Positions 44,498-54,027 of a stretch of 64,000 nt of DNA are shown here, piece by piece. The DNA comes from Armatimonadota bacterium. GTDB lineage: Bacteria; Armatimonadota; Zipacnadia; Zipacnadales; JABUFB01. The translations under genes and the position numbers were made by a program. The stretch lies in assembly GCA_013314775.1 (NCBI GenBank), contig JABUFB010000001.1, forward strand, positions 62,001 through 126,000. The letters are read 5' to 3'. The number at the start of each line of letters is the position of its first letter. Within the stretch, counting starts at the first letter, position 1. Under the pieces are notes generated by a model. That model saw only the letters and a program-made list of their open reading frames with translations. It ran no database searches and was not told the origin of the DNA.

Positions 44498-45202
44498 ATG
44501 CCAGACAAGGACAAGGTTCTCGTCATCGATGATTCGCCATCTGATCGCGACCTGGCGAGCACACTGCTGCGCCGTGAAGGGTATGAGGTCACCGAGGCCG
44601 AGAGCGGCGAACGCGGGCTTGAACTGGTTGAGCTCGATCAACCCAACATCATCCTCCTGGACATTATGCTCCCGGGCATCGACGGCCTGGAAGTCTGCCG
44701 CAGGCTTCGCCAGCGCCATGAGATCCCGGTGCTCATGCTCACCGCACGTGAGGATGAGGTGGACAAGGTCGTCGGCCTCGAACTGGGCGCTGACGACTAC
44801 GTGGCTAAGCCCTTTGGCCCGCGTGAGCTTGTTGCCCGGGTGCGCGCCCTATTGCGGCGCTCCGTAATCACCGAACGCGCCACCGCCCAGAAGAAGCGCA
44901 TTAGCTTTCCCGGCATCGAAATTGACATGCCGACCCGTTCGGTTTTCGTCGAGGGCGAGACAGTGCATCTCACTCCCAAGGAGTTCGACCTCCTGTTCCA
45001 CCTGGCATCCCGGCCGCGCAGGGTATTCACCCGCGAGGAGATCGTTGAGGATGTCTGGGGATACAGCCCGCCGGGCGGCGACTTGCGCACGGTCGACACC
45101 CACGTGAAGCGGCTGCGCAAGAAGCTGGAAGAGGGCCGCGACGTGCCATGGAGCCTTGCGACTGTGTGGGGCGTGGGCTACAAGTTCGAAATCGGGGAGT
45201 AA
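44498..45202 (+). CDS. OmpR/PhoB-family response regulator
   Basis: The 234-residue protein has a receiver domain (1-120) with the acidic pair D11-D12, the phosphorylation site D55 (ILLDIML) and the conserved KPFG. A winged-helix DNA-binding domain follows (TPKEFDLLFHLASRP, REEIVEDVWGY, VDTHVKRLRKKLE). It is a two-component transcription factor. No histidine kinase gene is adjacent, so it is an orphan in this window. The chosen ATG is preceded by AAAGGAA; a longer reading contains the promoter. A strong terminator follows. Confidence 0.94.
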   Translation: MPDKDKVLVIDDSPSDRDLASTLLRREGYEVTEAESGERGLELVELDQPNIILLDIMLPGIDGLEVCRRLRQRHEIPVLMLTAREDEVDKVVGLELGADDYVAKPFGPRELVARVRALLRRSVITERATAQKKRISFPGIEIDMPTRSVFVEGETVHLTPKEFDLLFHLASRPRRVFTREEIVEDVWGYSPPGGDLRTVDTHVKRLRKKLEEGRDVPWSLATVWGVGYKFEIGE

Positions 45203-45241
45203 TAACCACAACCGGGGATCAGTGCTGATCGGCACACCATG

Positions 45242-45272
45242 ACCGGGCCGGCGAAAGCGCCGGCCCGGTTTT
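45242..45272. terminator. bidirectional terminator
   Basis: A perfect 12-bp stem (ACCGGGCCGGCG / CGCCGGCCCGGT) with an AAAG loop and TTTT tail serves the response regulator gene. The opposite gene ends at its edge. Confidence 0.85.
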
Positions 45273-47359
45273 CATTGGAGGGCTGATTCGCCCGCGTCAT
45301 GAGCCGGCAGGGCAGGCTCCCGGGTGCGGCGGAAGACGAAGACGGACGGGTGATCTTCGTACCGAAAGCTCGGCTCGGCCCAGGAATCGTCGATCCGGAT
45401 GCCGAACAGCGTCGGCCCGTCCTCGAAGCGTGCGGCAAGCTCGAATCCGAGACGCCCGGCCCACAGGTCCTGGTAGTAGTCGTTGATGACCGGGAATCTC
45501 TCCCGCAGGGGCCTGAGCCGGTTGCGGTTGTTGTCGGTGACCAGGATATACTCGGCATCGTCCAGCATGTCCACCAGGTACTTGCGCTTTTCCTCGATGA
45601 TGTCCGTGGGCGGCGGTCCCTCCAGGAAGTCGTGGGCCTTGAGCGCCGGGTTGTAACGCTGCAGGTGGGGACGAGTGATCTCCAGCAACTTGCGTTCGGA
45701 GTCATGACTCCACGCGCGATCCAGCTCATACAGACCGGGCAGCGACGCCACGTGGCCCCTGACCCAGTTTGTGGCGCGCAGGCGGGTATCCTCCCGGCCG
45801 TAGATGCCGATGCAAGCGACGCACCAGAGGGCGGAGATCGCCCATACGGCCCCGAGCACAAACCGCCAGGCGACTCCATCCACCCCGCGCCCTCGAGAGG
45901 TCAGCGCAGCGGAGAACCCACCTGCGAGAATGCAGAGGAAGGGTGTCAGGGGAAGCACGTACCGCGTCAGCTTGACGCCCTGTGTCCCGAGGAGCAGGAA
46001 GAGCACGCAGGCGGTAGCCGCCACGGGCCACATGCGACCCGTCCGGCCTCGTACAAGCAGGGCCACCGACCAGATGAGCGCCGACAGCAGAAGCACGCCC
46101 AACAGCGGCCCCCAGGCGAAGGGCAGGATGTGCATCGCGTGGTAGACGAAGGGGAGCGTGCCCAGGAAGTGGATCGCCCACGAGGGTGGCGGCCGAAGCA
46201 CTCCCGATGACATGAAGAGATCCCACGTGAGCGAGTCGGGCCCCGAGGGCGCCCAGAATCCGAAGGGGCTGACCACTGCCCCGGGGTTCAAGACCAGGAA
46301 GCTGGCAAGCGCCCCGCCAACGAAGGCGCCAATGCGAGGGAGCCGGGCGTATGTCTCGAAGGACGCGCGCGGGCCGCGGTGCACCGTGAGCAGGTGAAGC
46401 GCCAGCAGGCTCCCACCACTACCGGCAACAGCCATGAGCCCAAGTGCCAGCAGCCCCCCACGATAGACCGAATCCACCTGGGCCCGCCAGAAATCCACGG
46501 TGTGGGCCTCCAACTTCGCCTCGGCGACGGTGCTTGTGAGGGCATTGCGGGTGTAAGCCTTGATCGCCGAGCCGCTCATTCCCCAGACGAGAACCGGGAG
46601 AATCCACAGGAGCGCCATCCCCCCGAGCCAGCCCCGCAGCACCCGGGCGCTGCGCTTCATCACAAAGGGCTTGTGATCTCCGCCGCTGACCATGCCATCC
46701 AGCACATCGCGACAGAGCACCACCAGAATCAGCGCGCCCAGCGGCAACGGGAAGATGCGCACGGAGAGAGCCAGCCCCAGTGCGCAACCGGCAACGGCGT
46801 ATCTGTACCGGGTTGGTGAGAGTGCGGCGAGTGCCACACAATAGACGTACAGCAGCGCGAGGCAGGTCGCCAGCGGCTCCAGCGTGAAAAAGTGGCTCTC
46901 GCGCACGGCGATGAGCGCCACTGCATACAGGCCTGCCCCCCACAGACCCGAGCGCACGGACCACAGACGGCCCAGCGCGAAGACGAGCAAGATCGAAGCG
47001 AGTTCGGCGCCCGCAGAAAGCGCCCGACCGGCCAGGAGCACGCTGGGCGCCAGTTCGTACGAATGTCCCGCCACCGTGGCCACACCGCGCAGGATCCACG
47101 CGAGGAAAAGGGCAAGGTACATCGGCAGGGTGCGGAAGGAGGACTGCTCAGGCAGCATGCTCCCGCCCGATCCCATCGATCCAGCCAGCTCGCTGGCAGC
47201 CAGGACCCAGCGACTCTCATCGTGGTGGTATGAGAGCGGGAATCCCCAGTTGAGACCATACAGTCGCAGGCCCATGCCCAGGAGCAAGATTCCTCCCAGT
47301 ATGAACCGCGCCCGCGGACTTATCGGCTCAATGCATCTAGCCGGGCTGGCGGCCTGCAA
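45272..47359 (-). CDS. GT39-like polytopic glycosyltransferase
   Basis: The 695-residue protein has about a dozen hydrophobic segments and the acidic loop motif YHHDESRW near residue 43, typical of dolichyl/polyprenyl-phosphate-dependent mannosyl- or arabinosyltransferases (GT39/GT83-like). The large polar C-terminal part contains WVRGHVASLPGLYELDRAW and other soluble segments. Likely role: transfer of a sugar from a lipid carrier to a protein or glycan outside the membrane. The start is a TTG; the exact start is uncertain, since an ATG-type start is not available near the first helix except at MGLRL. A PHP-domain gene ends 40 bases upstream. Confidence 0.8.
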   Translation of the reverse strand: MQAASPARCIEPISPRARFILGGILLLGMGLRLYGLNWGFPLSYHHDESRWVLAASELAGSMGSGGSMLPEQSSFRTLPMYLALFLAWILRGVATVAGHSYELAPSVLLAGRALSAGAELASILLVFALGRLWSVRSGLWGAGLYAVALIAVRESHFFTLEPLATCLALLYVYCVALAALSPTRYRYAVAGCALGLALSVRIFPLPLGALILVVLCRDVLDGMVSGGDHKPFVMKRSARVLRGWLGGMALLWILPVLVWGMSGSAIKAYTRNALTSTVAEAKLEAHTVDFWRAQVDSVYRGGLLALGLMAVAGSGGSLLALHLLTVHRGPRASFETYARLPRIGAFVGGALASFLVLNPGAVVSPFGFWAPSGPDSLTWDLFMSSGVLRPPPSWAIHFLGTLPFVYHAMHILPFAWGPLLGVLLLSALIWSVALLVRGRTGRMWPVAATACVLFLLLGTQGVKLTRYVLPLTPFLCILAGGFSAALTSRGRGVDGVAWRFVLGAVWAISALWCVACIGIYGREDTRLRATNWVRGHVASLPGLYELDRAWSHDSERKLLEITRPHLQRYNPALKAHDFLEGPPPTDIIEEKRKYLVDMLDDAEYILVTDNNRNRLRPLRERFPVINDYYQDLWAGRLGFELAARFEDGPTLFGIRIDDSWAEPSFRYEDHPSVFVFRRTREPALPAHDAGESALQ

Positions 47360-47399
47360 GATTCAACATCCTCGAAACACAATTTGCGGGACTGAAGGA

Positions 47400-48314
47400 T
47401 CAGTCGAACCAGAATGGATTTGTCCAGGCCTTACGCCCGGCCTCATCCACACACTCAATCCGCACCGGGTTCCAATCCGCAGATACCGGCAGACGAGCCT
47501 CGCAAAACATTCCGGGTTCGCTTTGGAGATGGTGGGTCGTGGTTCCCCGCCCCGGTCCGGGGGATATGACATGAATGGCCCGGCACGGCGAGCATCTCAC
47601 GGTCACTGCGCCATCGCTGAAGGCCACATCCTCTATGGTCGGCCCGTTGCTGGAATAGAACAGGCCCTGCTCAAGTGAAGCCAGCACGTCGGCAGCCGTC
47701 CGTGTCGGTGACTTGACCATCACCCAGCCCAACAGAGTGTCCGGGTAGTGGCAATGGGCGTCATCCACCGCAAGTCCGAACAAGCGCCTGCCGCGTACCA
47801 GCAGTTCGTCCCAGATGTACTCGCTGTAGCCGCGACCGATGCCATGGTCACATGTGCCGTTATAGACCTCGACGCCCACGAAATCCTGGGCCGTCAGCAG
47901 ATCGGCCAGCGTCAGCGTTGTCCAGTGCGGGTGGGCGACGAAAACGAACCGGGCTCGCGGGCGTAGATATGCGAGCACCTCGCCCAGGTCTTCAGTCTCC
48001 GGAAGCGCGAAGCCGTCTCCGATCCCGAGCGCCACGACGTGGTGCACCTGCCCTAGTTCGCCCCGTCCCTGGTGGAGTTCGGCGCCCGGGATGATCAGCA
48101 GGCCGTTCGCTTGGAGGCCCTCGGTGGGCGTCACCTTTCCGTGGTCGGTGATCGCCACGAAATCATAGCCCGCCCCGGCGTACAGGTCCAGCGCCTGTTG
48201 GGGAGACATTCGGCCGTCGGAGTTGGTGGTATGCAGGTGGACGTTGCCCTTGAGAAACTGGCCGGGCGCGCTGAACGGGTTATTCTTCACTGGAAAGCGC
48301 CGTCCTTGCATCAT
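47400..48314 (-). CDS. PHP-domain phosphoesterase-like protein
   Basis: The 304-residue protein starts with the PHP metal motif GNVHLHTTNSDG, followed by DFVAITDHGKVTP, IPGAELHQG, VAHPHW and DDAHCH, which are the metal ligands of the family. PHP enzymes hydrolyse phosphoesters; some act on nucleic acid ends or small metabolites. The C-terminal part is beta-rich and may bind substrate. The ATG overlaps the stop of the upstream ceramidase-like gene (ATGA), so both are likely translated together. Confidence 0.85.
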   Translation of the reverse strand: MMQGRRFPVKNNPFSAPGQFLKGNVHLHTTNSDGRMSPQQALDLYAGAGYDFVAITDHGKVTPTEGLQANGLLIIPGAELHQGRGELGQVHHVVALGIGDGFALPETEDLGEVLAYLRPRARFVFVAHPHWTTLTLADLLTAQDFVGVEVYNGTCDHGIGRGYSEYIWDELLVRGRRLFGLAVDDAHCHYPDTLLGWVMVKSPTRTAADVLASLEQGLFYSSNGPTIEDVAFSDGAVTVRCSPCRAIHVISPGPGRGTTTHHLQSEPGMFCEARLPVSADWNPVRIECVDEAGRKAWTNPFWFD

Positions 48315-49639
48315 TTCCCATTGCAGGCCGAGACGGTGATCAGCAGCTCGTGGGCTGCATCCAGGATGATCGGCTCAAGCCCCGGGTCGATCATCGTATC
48401 GCCGTAGAATCGGATGGCGTCCAGCACCTCGTACCCGCCGTGGGGATACTCGTCGGCGGTTGGAATGTAACTGGGACACCCGTTCGTGACCCCGAAAACC
48501 AGGGTCTGGGCGAATGGCGAGCGCGCTGCAATGTTGAGTTGGTACTCGACAAAGACTTCGCCTGGAAGGCCGACGATGCCGACCTCACCCAGCGCGAAAG
48601 CCTGCATATCATACCGCATCACACGATTCGTTGCACCACTTTTCGCCAGGTCATACACTCGCTGGTTCCATTCTGCAAAACTGCGTGCGCTCTTGATGCG
48701 TCCAGGGTCGCCGCATGCCTGTGCTTCCTCCAGGGCGCGGTTCGCGGCTTCCAGGCGCTCGAGTGCCACATCCGTCGGCGGGGCTTCCTGAAGCGGCAAG
48801 ACGGTGGGGGTCATCGCCGCAGCAAGGCGGGTCTCGCACTGGCTCTCAATGCCTGCCGCAGCCTTGATGACCGCACCCCCGAGAACCGTGCCGAGGCGGT
48901 GGACATCGTCGAAGCTTCCGCCGCAGGGCTCGCTGTTGATGTTGCCCGAGCAACCCTGTGCGAACATGGCCTGCACGCCGGGGAAAACAGACTCCACGAC
49001 CTCCTGCGCACGGCCGGGGAAGTCGGCGCTGATCTGATAGTTGTCGGAAGCGCGGGTCACGGGGTGGCAGGCGTGGGAGAAGAGAATGGCACGGGGATTG
49101 CCGGACATGTCATCAATGCGGATCACGTCCACGTATGGCGCCACCGGCAAGTCCGGGTTGCGGCCAAGTTTCGTCCCTCCGGGGATGCGCTCGCGGCGAT
49201 TGATGCCGATCTGCACGTCTGTCCGCGCCGAGCCTATGCGCGAGGGTTTTAGGTCGGCGAGGGCCATCTTCACGGCTCCCAGCAGCTTGAGCGGAAGGCT
49301 CAGGATATAGCAGTCGTCCGCGGTCGGTTCGGCGGCAGGAGTGCGGGTCACGGGGCCGGAGTGAGTGTGGCTGCAATTCACCATCACTCGCTCGGGCGGC
49401 AGGCCGCATTCCGACTCAATCCGCGCCTTCAAATCATCGATGAAGGGATAAGCAAGGCTGAGGATGTCGCAGGTGATGATGAGCAGGCGGGTTTCTCCGT
49501 CGTCCAGAACCAATGCCCGGGCGCGCAGGGGATCGTGGATTCCCTCACTGCCTTTGTAGCGCCCGGCGAAACCGGCGAGCCATGTTCCCACCGGCGGGGT
49601 GATGTCAACAGTGGCGACGCCGGCCTGCAGATGTCCCAT
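48311..49639 (-). CDS. neutral ceramidase-like hydrolase
   Basis: The 442-residue protein resembles the neutral/alkaline non-lysosomal ceramidase N-terminal domain: GVATVDITPPVGTWLAGFA at the start, NCSHTHSGP with metal His residues, FSHACHPV and FAQGCSGNINSEP. Ceramidases cut the amide of ceramide, but bacterial relatives act on other amides too. No signal peptide is seen. The ATG of MGHLQAGV was chosen because the longer reading to 49726 is not similar. It forms a pair with the PHP gene. Confidence 0.82.
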   Translation of the reverse strand: MGHLQAGVATVDITPPVGTWLAGFAGRYKGSEGIHDPLRARALVLDDGETRLLIITCDILSLAYPFIDDLKARIESECGLPPERVMVNCSHTHSGPVTRTPAAEPTADDCYILSLPLKLLGAVKMALADLKPSRIGSARTDVQIGINRRERIPGGTKLGRNPDLPVAPYVDVIRIDDMSGNPRAILFSHACHPVTRASDNYQISADFPGRAQEVVESVFPGVQAMFAQGCSGNINSEPCGGSFDDVHRLGTVLGGAVIKAAAGIESQCETRLAAAMTPTVLPLQEAPPTDVALERLEAANRALEEAQACGDPGRIKSARSFAEWNQRVYDLAKSGATNRVMRYDMQAFALGEVGIVGLPGEVFVEYQLNIAARSPFAQTLVFGVTNGCPSYIPTADEYPHGGYEVLDAIRFYGDTMIDPGLEPIILDAAHELLITVSACNGK

Positions 49640-49801
49640 AGCTGATGACCCCTTGGTACGGCCGCGTTGGTGCGGCAGATGGCGGTCTCGGCGGGGCGCC
49701 GGACCATGCCCCGCGTGGTGTTGCACTTACTGTCGTCGATCAGCGCGGCTTCGGCTTGCCCGAACCAGTGTCACGCGCCGGGGACGGCTGAGATCTGCCC
49801 C

Positions 49802-50914
49802 TCATGCGCGGCGAATGATCTCCACGAGCCAGTGCGCGCAGTTGAGCATCTCGTCGATATCCGCGGTCTCCGCAGTGGTGTGGGCGCCTTGTGCGCCGGT
49901 GGCGCAGATGACAGACGGGATGCCTTTCTCGTTGAACACGTTGGCGTCGCTTCCGCCGCCGCCCGGTTCGGTGCCGGGTTCCAGGCCGATGGCCTCCGCC
50001 GCCTGCCAGCCGATCTGTACGATGGGCGAATCATCGGCGAGCTTGAAGCTGCGGTATGAGGTGGCGACCTCCGGTTCCAGGAAGGTCGCGCCCGATTCCT
50101 TCGCCGCGTGCTCCAGGCACATCACCATGTGCGCCAGTTGGGCATCGAGTTTGACATCATCATGGCTGCGGGCCTCGGCAAGGAGGGTGCACGAGTCGGG
50201 CACGATATTCCGTGCCTGCCCGCCCTCGATGACGCCGATATTGGCGGTGGTCTCGAAGTCGATCCTGCCCAGCCTCATCCGCGAGATCCCGCTGGCAGCT
50301 GCCTGGATCGCGCTGACACCTCGCTCCGGATGCACTCCGGCATGAGCTGCGAGACCCTTCATGCGGAAAGTCATCTTGTACGCCGAAGGCGCGGCGGTGG
50401 TCATGCGCCCGGCGGGCTTGCCGCCGTCGAAGACAAAGGCGAAATCGGGGCTGATCCTGCTGTAGTCCAGGTGGTAGGCTCCATGCAGACCGGTCTCTTC
50501 AGCGATGCAGAAGACGATCTGCAGCTCGCCGTGATCAATTCCTTTCGCGATGACTTCCCGCACCGCGTTGAGGATCACTGTGATGCCGGCCTTGGCGTCG
50601 GCGCCGAGAATCGTCTCCCCGGCGCTGCATACGAGGTTGCCGTTGATGACCGGCTCAATACCCTCGCCGGGCTCCACCGTGTCCATATGGGACTGGAGCA
50701 TGAGCGTCGGGCCAAGACGAGTCGCCGGGAGCTTGGCGATGAGGTTACCGACCTGGCCGCCCAGCGCCTTGTCGGCGTCATCGAACTCCACCGACAATCC
50801 CATGTCGATGAGTTTCGCCGCAAGCAGTTCTGCCAGCGCCTTCTCCCGCAACGACAGGCTGTTGATACGCACGAGCTCGCAGAACTCGGATACGAGTTGG
50901 TTGCGCTGGATCAT
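49802..50914 (-). CDS. M20-family metallopeptidase (PepT-like)
   Basis: The 370-residue protein has the M20 zinc sites in order: SHMDTVEPGEG, LGADAKAG, the catalytic Glu pair CIAEETGLHGA, FVFDGG, and AHTTAE near the end. A dimerisation lid domain (AAPSAYKMTFRMKGLAAHAG) lies in the middle. It resembles peptidase T and related tripeptidases, which hydrolyse small peptides or N-acyl amino acids. The start is the ATG of MIQRNQL with GGCGGAG upstream. The longer reading to 51019 adds sequence without similarity. Confidence 0.88.
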   Translation of the reverse strand: MIQRNQLVSEFCELVRINSLSLREKALAELLAAKLIDMGLSVEFDDADKALGGQVGNLIAKLPATRLGPTLMLQSHMDTVEPGEGIEPVINGNLVCSAGETILGADAKAGITVILNAVREVIAKGIDHGELQIVFCIAEETGLHGAYHLDYSRISPDFAFVFDGGKPAGRMTTAAPSAYKMTFRMKGLAAHAGVHPERGVSAIQAAASGISRMRLGRIDFETTANIGVIEGGQARNIVPDSCTLLAEARSHDDVKLDAQLAHMVMCLEHAAKESGATFLEPEVATSYRSFKLADDSPIVQIGWQAAEAIGLEPGTEPGGGGSDANVFNEKGIPSVICATGAQGAHTTAETADIDEMLNCAHWLVEIIRRA

Positions 50915-51344
50915 GTGCCACTCCGCCGAGGCAGTCGATATCACGTGAAAGGTATTCCGAGCGCGTGTCATTTCGTCGCGGGCGGCGCTGCTTCCTTGCA
51001 GTCTCGAAAAGGCTTGCATTCACTTTTTTCGGCGAACCAGAAGGAACCTGCGCGATTCCCGCGAATAACATTGCTGGTTGATTAGCGTTTCTCTTCGCCC
51101 GCGGGCCTTGCGGGGCAGAGGCTTAGGGTCTCACTTCCAGAATTCACGCGGCGGAACTTGCTCGCCGCTCATTGTGGTCGCAGGACTTCCCGAGCAGGCC
51201 AATACCGGACGCTACACCGGCTACTGCAGCGGTGGGTTGTTTCACAGGCGCAGTGGTTGCGTTCTGCGTAACAGGCTTGGACTCCGCTCCGGCCGTCGCG
51301 CTGTTTGCGGAGTGCGACAAACCTCAGGGAGGAAGTGAGACGAC
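50915..51344. other. gap between divergent genes
   Basis: No gene, promoter pair or clear repeat was found in these 430 bases. Only the GGGAGGAAG ribosome site at the end belongs to the CBS protein. Short frames here are GC-composition artefacts. Confidence 0.5.
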
Positions 51345-51734
51345 ATGGCAGTGGCGAAGAAGAAGAAGTTCGTGAAGGAGATCATGACGAAGGGGACCAA
51401 GGCGAAGCCGTTGGTCACCTGCGGCCCGAAGCATAAGGTCGCGGACGCCATGAAGTTGATGGTGACCAACAAGGTCAGTGGGCTACCGGTCGTGGACGAA
51501 GCCGGGAAGGTCGTCGGCGTGATCACCGAGGCGGATGTGATGACCGCGCGGAAGACCTCCACCGTAAAGTCGACAATGACCGCGGAGCCCATCACAGTCG
51601 GAGCCGATGCGACCATCAAAGAGGCCGCTGACCTGCTGATCGACAAGAAGATCAAGCGCGCGCTGGTTGTGAAGGAAGACGGCACCCTGTGGGGTGTGGT
51701 GAGCCGCACGGACATCATCAAGTCCATGCTGTAG
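51345..51734 (+). CDS. CBS-domain pair protein
   Basis: The 129-residue protein consists of two CBS domains (about 13-65 and 75-127): MVTNKVSGLPVVDEAGKVVG and LIDKKIKRALVVKEDGTLWG are their hallmark helices and strands, each ending in a TDAD/TDII-type turn. CBS pairs bind adenosine nucleotides and act as energy sensors. The Lys-rich start (VAKKKKF) is unusual. No partner gene is adjacent. It is followed by a terminator and faces the ilv operon. Confidence 0.9.
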   Translation: MAVAKKKKFVKEIMTKGTKAKPLVTCGPKHKVADAMKLMVTNKVSGLPVVDEAGKVVGVITEADVMTARKTSTVKSTMTAEPITVGADATIKEAADLLIDKKIKRALVVKEDGTLWGVVSRTDIIKSML

Positions 51735-51762
51735 TCAGCCGGGCTTGTCGAGCGCAGTCACA

Positions 51763-51797
51763 AAGAGCCCTCCCGCAGCCGGGAGGGCTCTTTTCTT
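51763..51797. terminator. terminator between the CBS gene and ilvC
   Basis: A perfect 13-bp stem (AAGAGCCCTCCCG / CGGGAGGGCTCTT), tetraloop CAGC and a TTTTCTT tail. It ends the CBS transcript and possibly the ilv transcript on the other strand. Confidence 0.88.
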
Positions 51798-51896
51798 CCT
51801 GCGTCTTCTTGCGGGGCTCTTTGCACGTGACGGCGATGAAATCCCGCATCTGACACGGGCGAACCCCAATTCTGCCGTGCCCCTGGTCTCGGGCCA

Positions 51897-52895
51897 CTAC
51901 TCCTTCTTGAGGAAGGGCATCATCGCGCGCAGTTCTGAGCCGACCTTCTCGATCAGCGTCTGCTTGCCGGCGTTGAGCTGGCTGTTGTAGACCATGCGGC
52001 CGGACATGTTCTCGAGGGTCCATTCCCGGGCGAACTGACCGGTCTGGATTTCCTCCAGCATCTTCTTCATTTCCGCGCGGGTCTCGTCGGTGATGATCCG
52101 CTTGCCGCGGGAAAGGTCACCGTACGTAGCGGTGTCCGACACGCGCTCGCGCATGCCCTGGATGCCGTAGTTGTAGATGAGGTCCATGATGAGTTTGAGC
52201 TCGTGGCAGACCTCGAAGTACGCGATCTCCGGCTGGTAACCGGCCTCGACGAGGGTGTCGAATCCGGCGGTGATCAGCTCGGACACGCCACCGCAGAGAA
52301 CGGCCTGCTCGCCGAACAGGTCGGTCTCGGTCTCTTCAGTGAAAGTGGTGCGGATGACCCCGGCCTTGGTGGCCTTGAGGGCCTTGGCATAAGCCAGCGC
52401 GATGTCAAGCGCCTTGCCGGTGGCATCCTGCTCGATGGCGACCAGTGACGGAACGCCGGTGTCGGCCAGGTAGCACTCTCGGACCAGGGCGCCGGGACCC
52501 TTGGGGGCGACCATGAACACGTCCACGAAAGGCGGTGGCACGATGGTGCCGAAGCGGATGTTGAACCCGTGGGAGAAGATCAGGGCATTGCCCTCCACGA
52601 GATTGGGCTCGATGAACTTCTTGTAGACCACGGGCTGGACGTGGTCCTGGGTGAGGATCTGGATCAGGTCGGCTTCCTTCGCAACCGTCTCCGTGTCGTG
52701 GACTTCCCAGCCGTCGGCCACCGCGCGATCGAAATTAGGGGTGCCGGGCAGTTCGGCGATGATAACCTCGACGCCGCTGTCGCGCAGGCACAAGGACTGG
52801 GCGCTGCCCTGGATACCGTAGCCGATAATCCCAACTTTCTTCCCATCGAGAAGCGAAAGATCGGCGTCGTCGTCGTAGAACATCTTTGCAGCCAT
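51897..52895 (-). CDS. ilvC: ketol-acid reductoisomerase
   Basis: IlvC isomerises and reduces acetolactate or acetohydroxybutyrate with NADPH, the second common step of valine and isoleucine synthesis. The 332-residue protein is a class I enzyme. The NADPH loop is [10 protein letters not shown] and APKGPG and the C-terminal knotted domain ([27 protein letters not shown]) contain the catalytic acids and metal sites. AGGGAGGAAAC is the ribosome site. It is the last gene of the ilv operon. Confidence 0.96.
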   Translation of the reverse strand: MAAKMFYDDDADLSLLDGKKVGIIGYGIQGSAQSLCLRDSGVEVIIAELPGTPNFDRAVADGWEVHDTETVAKEADLIQILTQDHVQPVVYKKFIEPNLVEGNALIFSHGFNIRFGTIVPPPFVDVFMVAPKGPGALVRECYLADTGVPSLVAIEQDATGKALDIALAYAKALKATKAGVIRTTFTEETETDLFGEQAVLCGGVSELITAGFDTLVEAGYQPEIAYFEVCHELKLIMDLIYNYGIQGMRERVSDTATYGDLSRGKRIITDETRAEMKKMLEEIQTGQFAREWTLENMSGRMVYNSQLNAGKQTLIEKVGSELRAMMPFLKKE

Positions 52896-52945
52896 TGACG
52901 TTTCCTCCCTGGCGTGTTTGGGGGTGACAGCTCCAGGGCGACGCA

Positions 52946-53287
52946 CTAAGCGTCGTCCTGTGTGTTGTTCCGGTACAGACGGGCGAAAAGCAAACCCACC
53001 GCGATCCCGACCGCGATGAACACCATTGCGCTCACAACGAAAACCGACACTCGGTGCAGACCTACGTAGCCAGTCTTCGGATCGACCCGGACCATCCAGC
53101 TATAGAAAGTCCACAGGGCGGGCAGAAGAACGCCAAGCATAGTCCAAGCGAGGCCTCGGCGCAAGGCGTTTGGCGAGCCGCGCGCGATGAGCGTGACCAC
53201 GAGGCCAATCACGACCCAGGCGGCGGACACCATCATCAGGCCGTGTCCAAAGGCCTCCACCGTGATCAGTTCGTGCATTTCATCCAT
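52946..53287 (-). CDS. small membrane protein inside the ilv operon
   Basis: No family is recognised. The 113-residue protein has three hydrophobic segments (about residues 14-36, 45-66 and 80-105) and polar ends ([16 protein letters not shown]). It lies between ilvN and ilvC, 50 bases before ilvC and 190 bases after ilvN. Such a place is unusual for the operon. It may be a separate unit transcribed with the ilv genes. Confidence 0.6.
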   Translation of the reverse strand: MDEMHELITVEAFGHGLMMVSAAWVVIGLVVTLIARGSPNALRRGLAWTMLGVLLPALWTFYSWMVRVDPKTGYVGLHRVSVFVVSAMVFIAVGIAVGLLFARLYRNNTQDDA

Positions 53288-53478
53288 GCATGCTCACCGG
53301 GGTCCGGCAATATCACGACGGCGAGCCCCTGATGCTTGACCCGGTTCGAGACAGGCTGACAGCAACATCTCGCCGGGTACGGGCACCGAGTTGGGCAGCG
53401 GCTTGCACTCGGATGCCCGCCCCCAGGAAACAGCGGAGGACCGGTGCAGTACAGGCCTGCCCTCACAAGCGGGCACAC

Positions 53479-53979
53479 TCAGGCTTTCTCGCCCTGAGTG
53501 CCGTTAGTGTCGCGGTCCAGCAGTATCTTCCCCGTGCGCACCATCTCCAGGATGTCGAAATCCCCAATCGCACGCACGAAGGCGTCGATCTTGCCCTCGT
53601 CTCCCGTGACCTGGATGATCAGATTCGTGGGCGCAACGCTGATGATATCTGCGCGGAAGATCTGGCACAGTTGCAGTACGTCATTGCGGTTCTCTCGTGT
53701 GGATGCCACCTTGCACAGGCACAGTTCGCGCTCCACATACGAGTGCGTTGTATGGTCGATGACCTGGATCACGTCGATGAGTTTCGCAAGCTGGTTGCAG
53801 ATCTGCTCCAGCGTGTACTCATCGCCGTTCACGGTGATGGTGGTGCGCGAGATGCGCGGGTCTTCGGTGGTGCTCACGGCCAGGCTGTCGATATTGAAGC
53901 CGCGGCGCGCAAAGAGCCCCGACATGCGCGCAAGCACGCCCGGCTTGTTCTCAACCATCGCGGAGATGGTGTGTTTCAT
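53479..53979 (-). CDS. ilvN: acetolactate synthase small (regulatory) subunit
   Basis: The 166-residue protein is the regulatory subunit of acetohydroxyacid synthase. The ACT domain (ISAMVENKPGVLARMSGLF, GFNIDSLAVS) binds valine for feedback inhibition, and the C-terminal half (LIIQVTGDEGKIDAFVRAI) completes the fold. It is also called IlvH. It starts 48 bases after the ilvB stop. Confidence 0.95.
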   Translation of the reverse strand: MKHTISAMVENKPGVLARMSGLFARRGFNIDSLAVSTTEDPRISRTTITVNGDEYTLEQICNQLAKLIDVIQVIDHTTHSYVERELCLCKVASTRENRNDVLQLCQIFRADIISVAPTNLIIQVTGDEGKIDAFVRAIGDFDILEMVRTGKILLDRDTNGTQGEKA

Positions 53980-54027
53980 GGGTGATGACTCCCGTTGCTT
54001 TCAGGATTTGGGCACGGCAGCGCTCTA

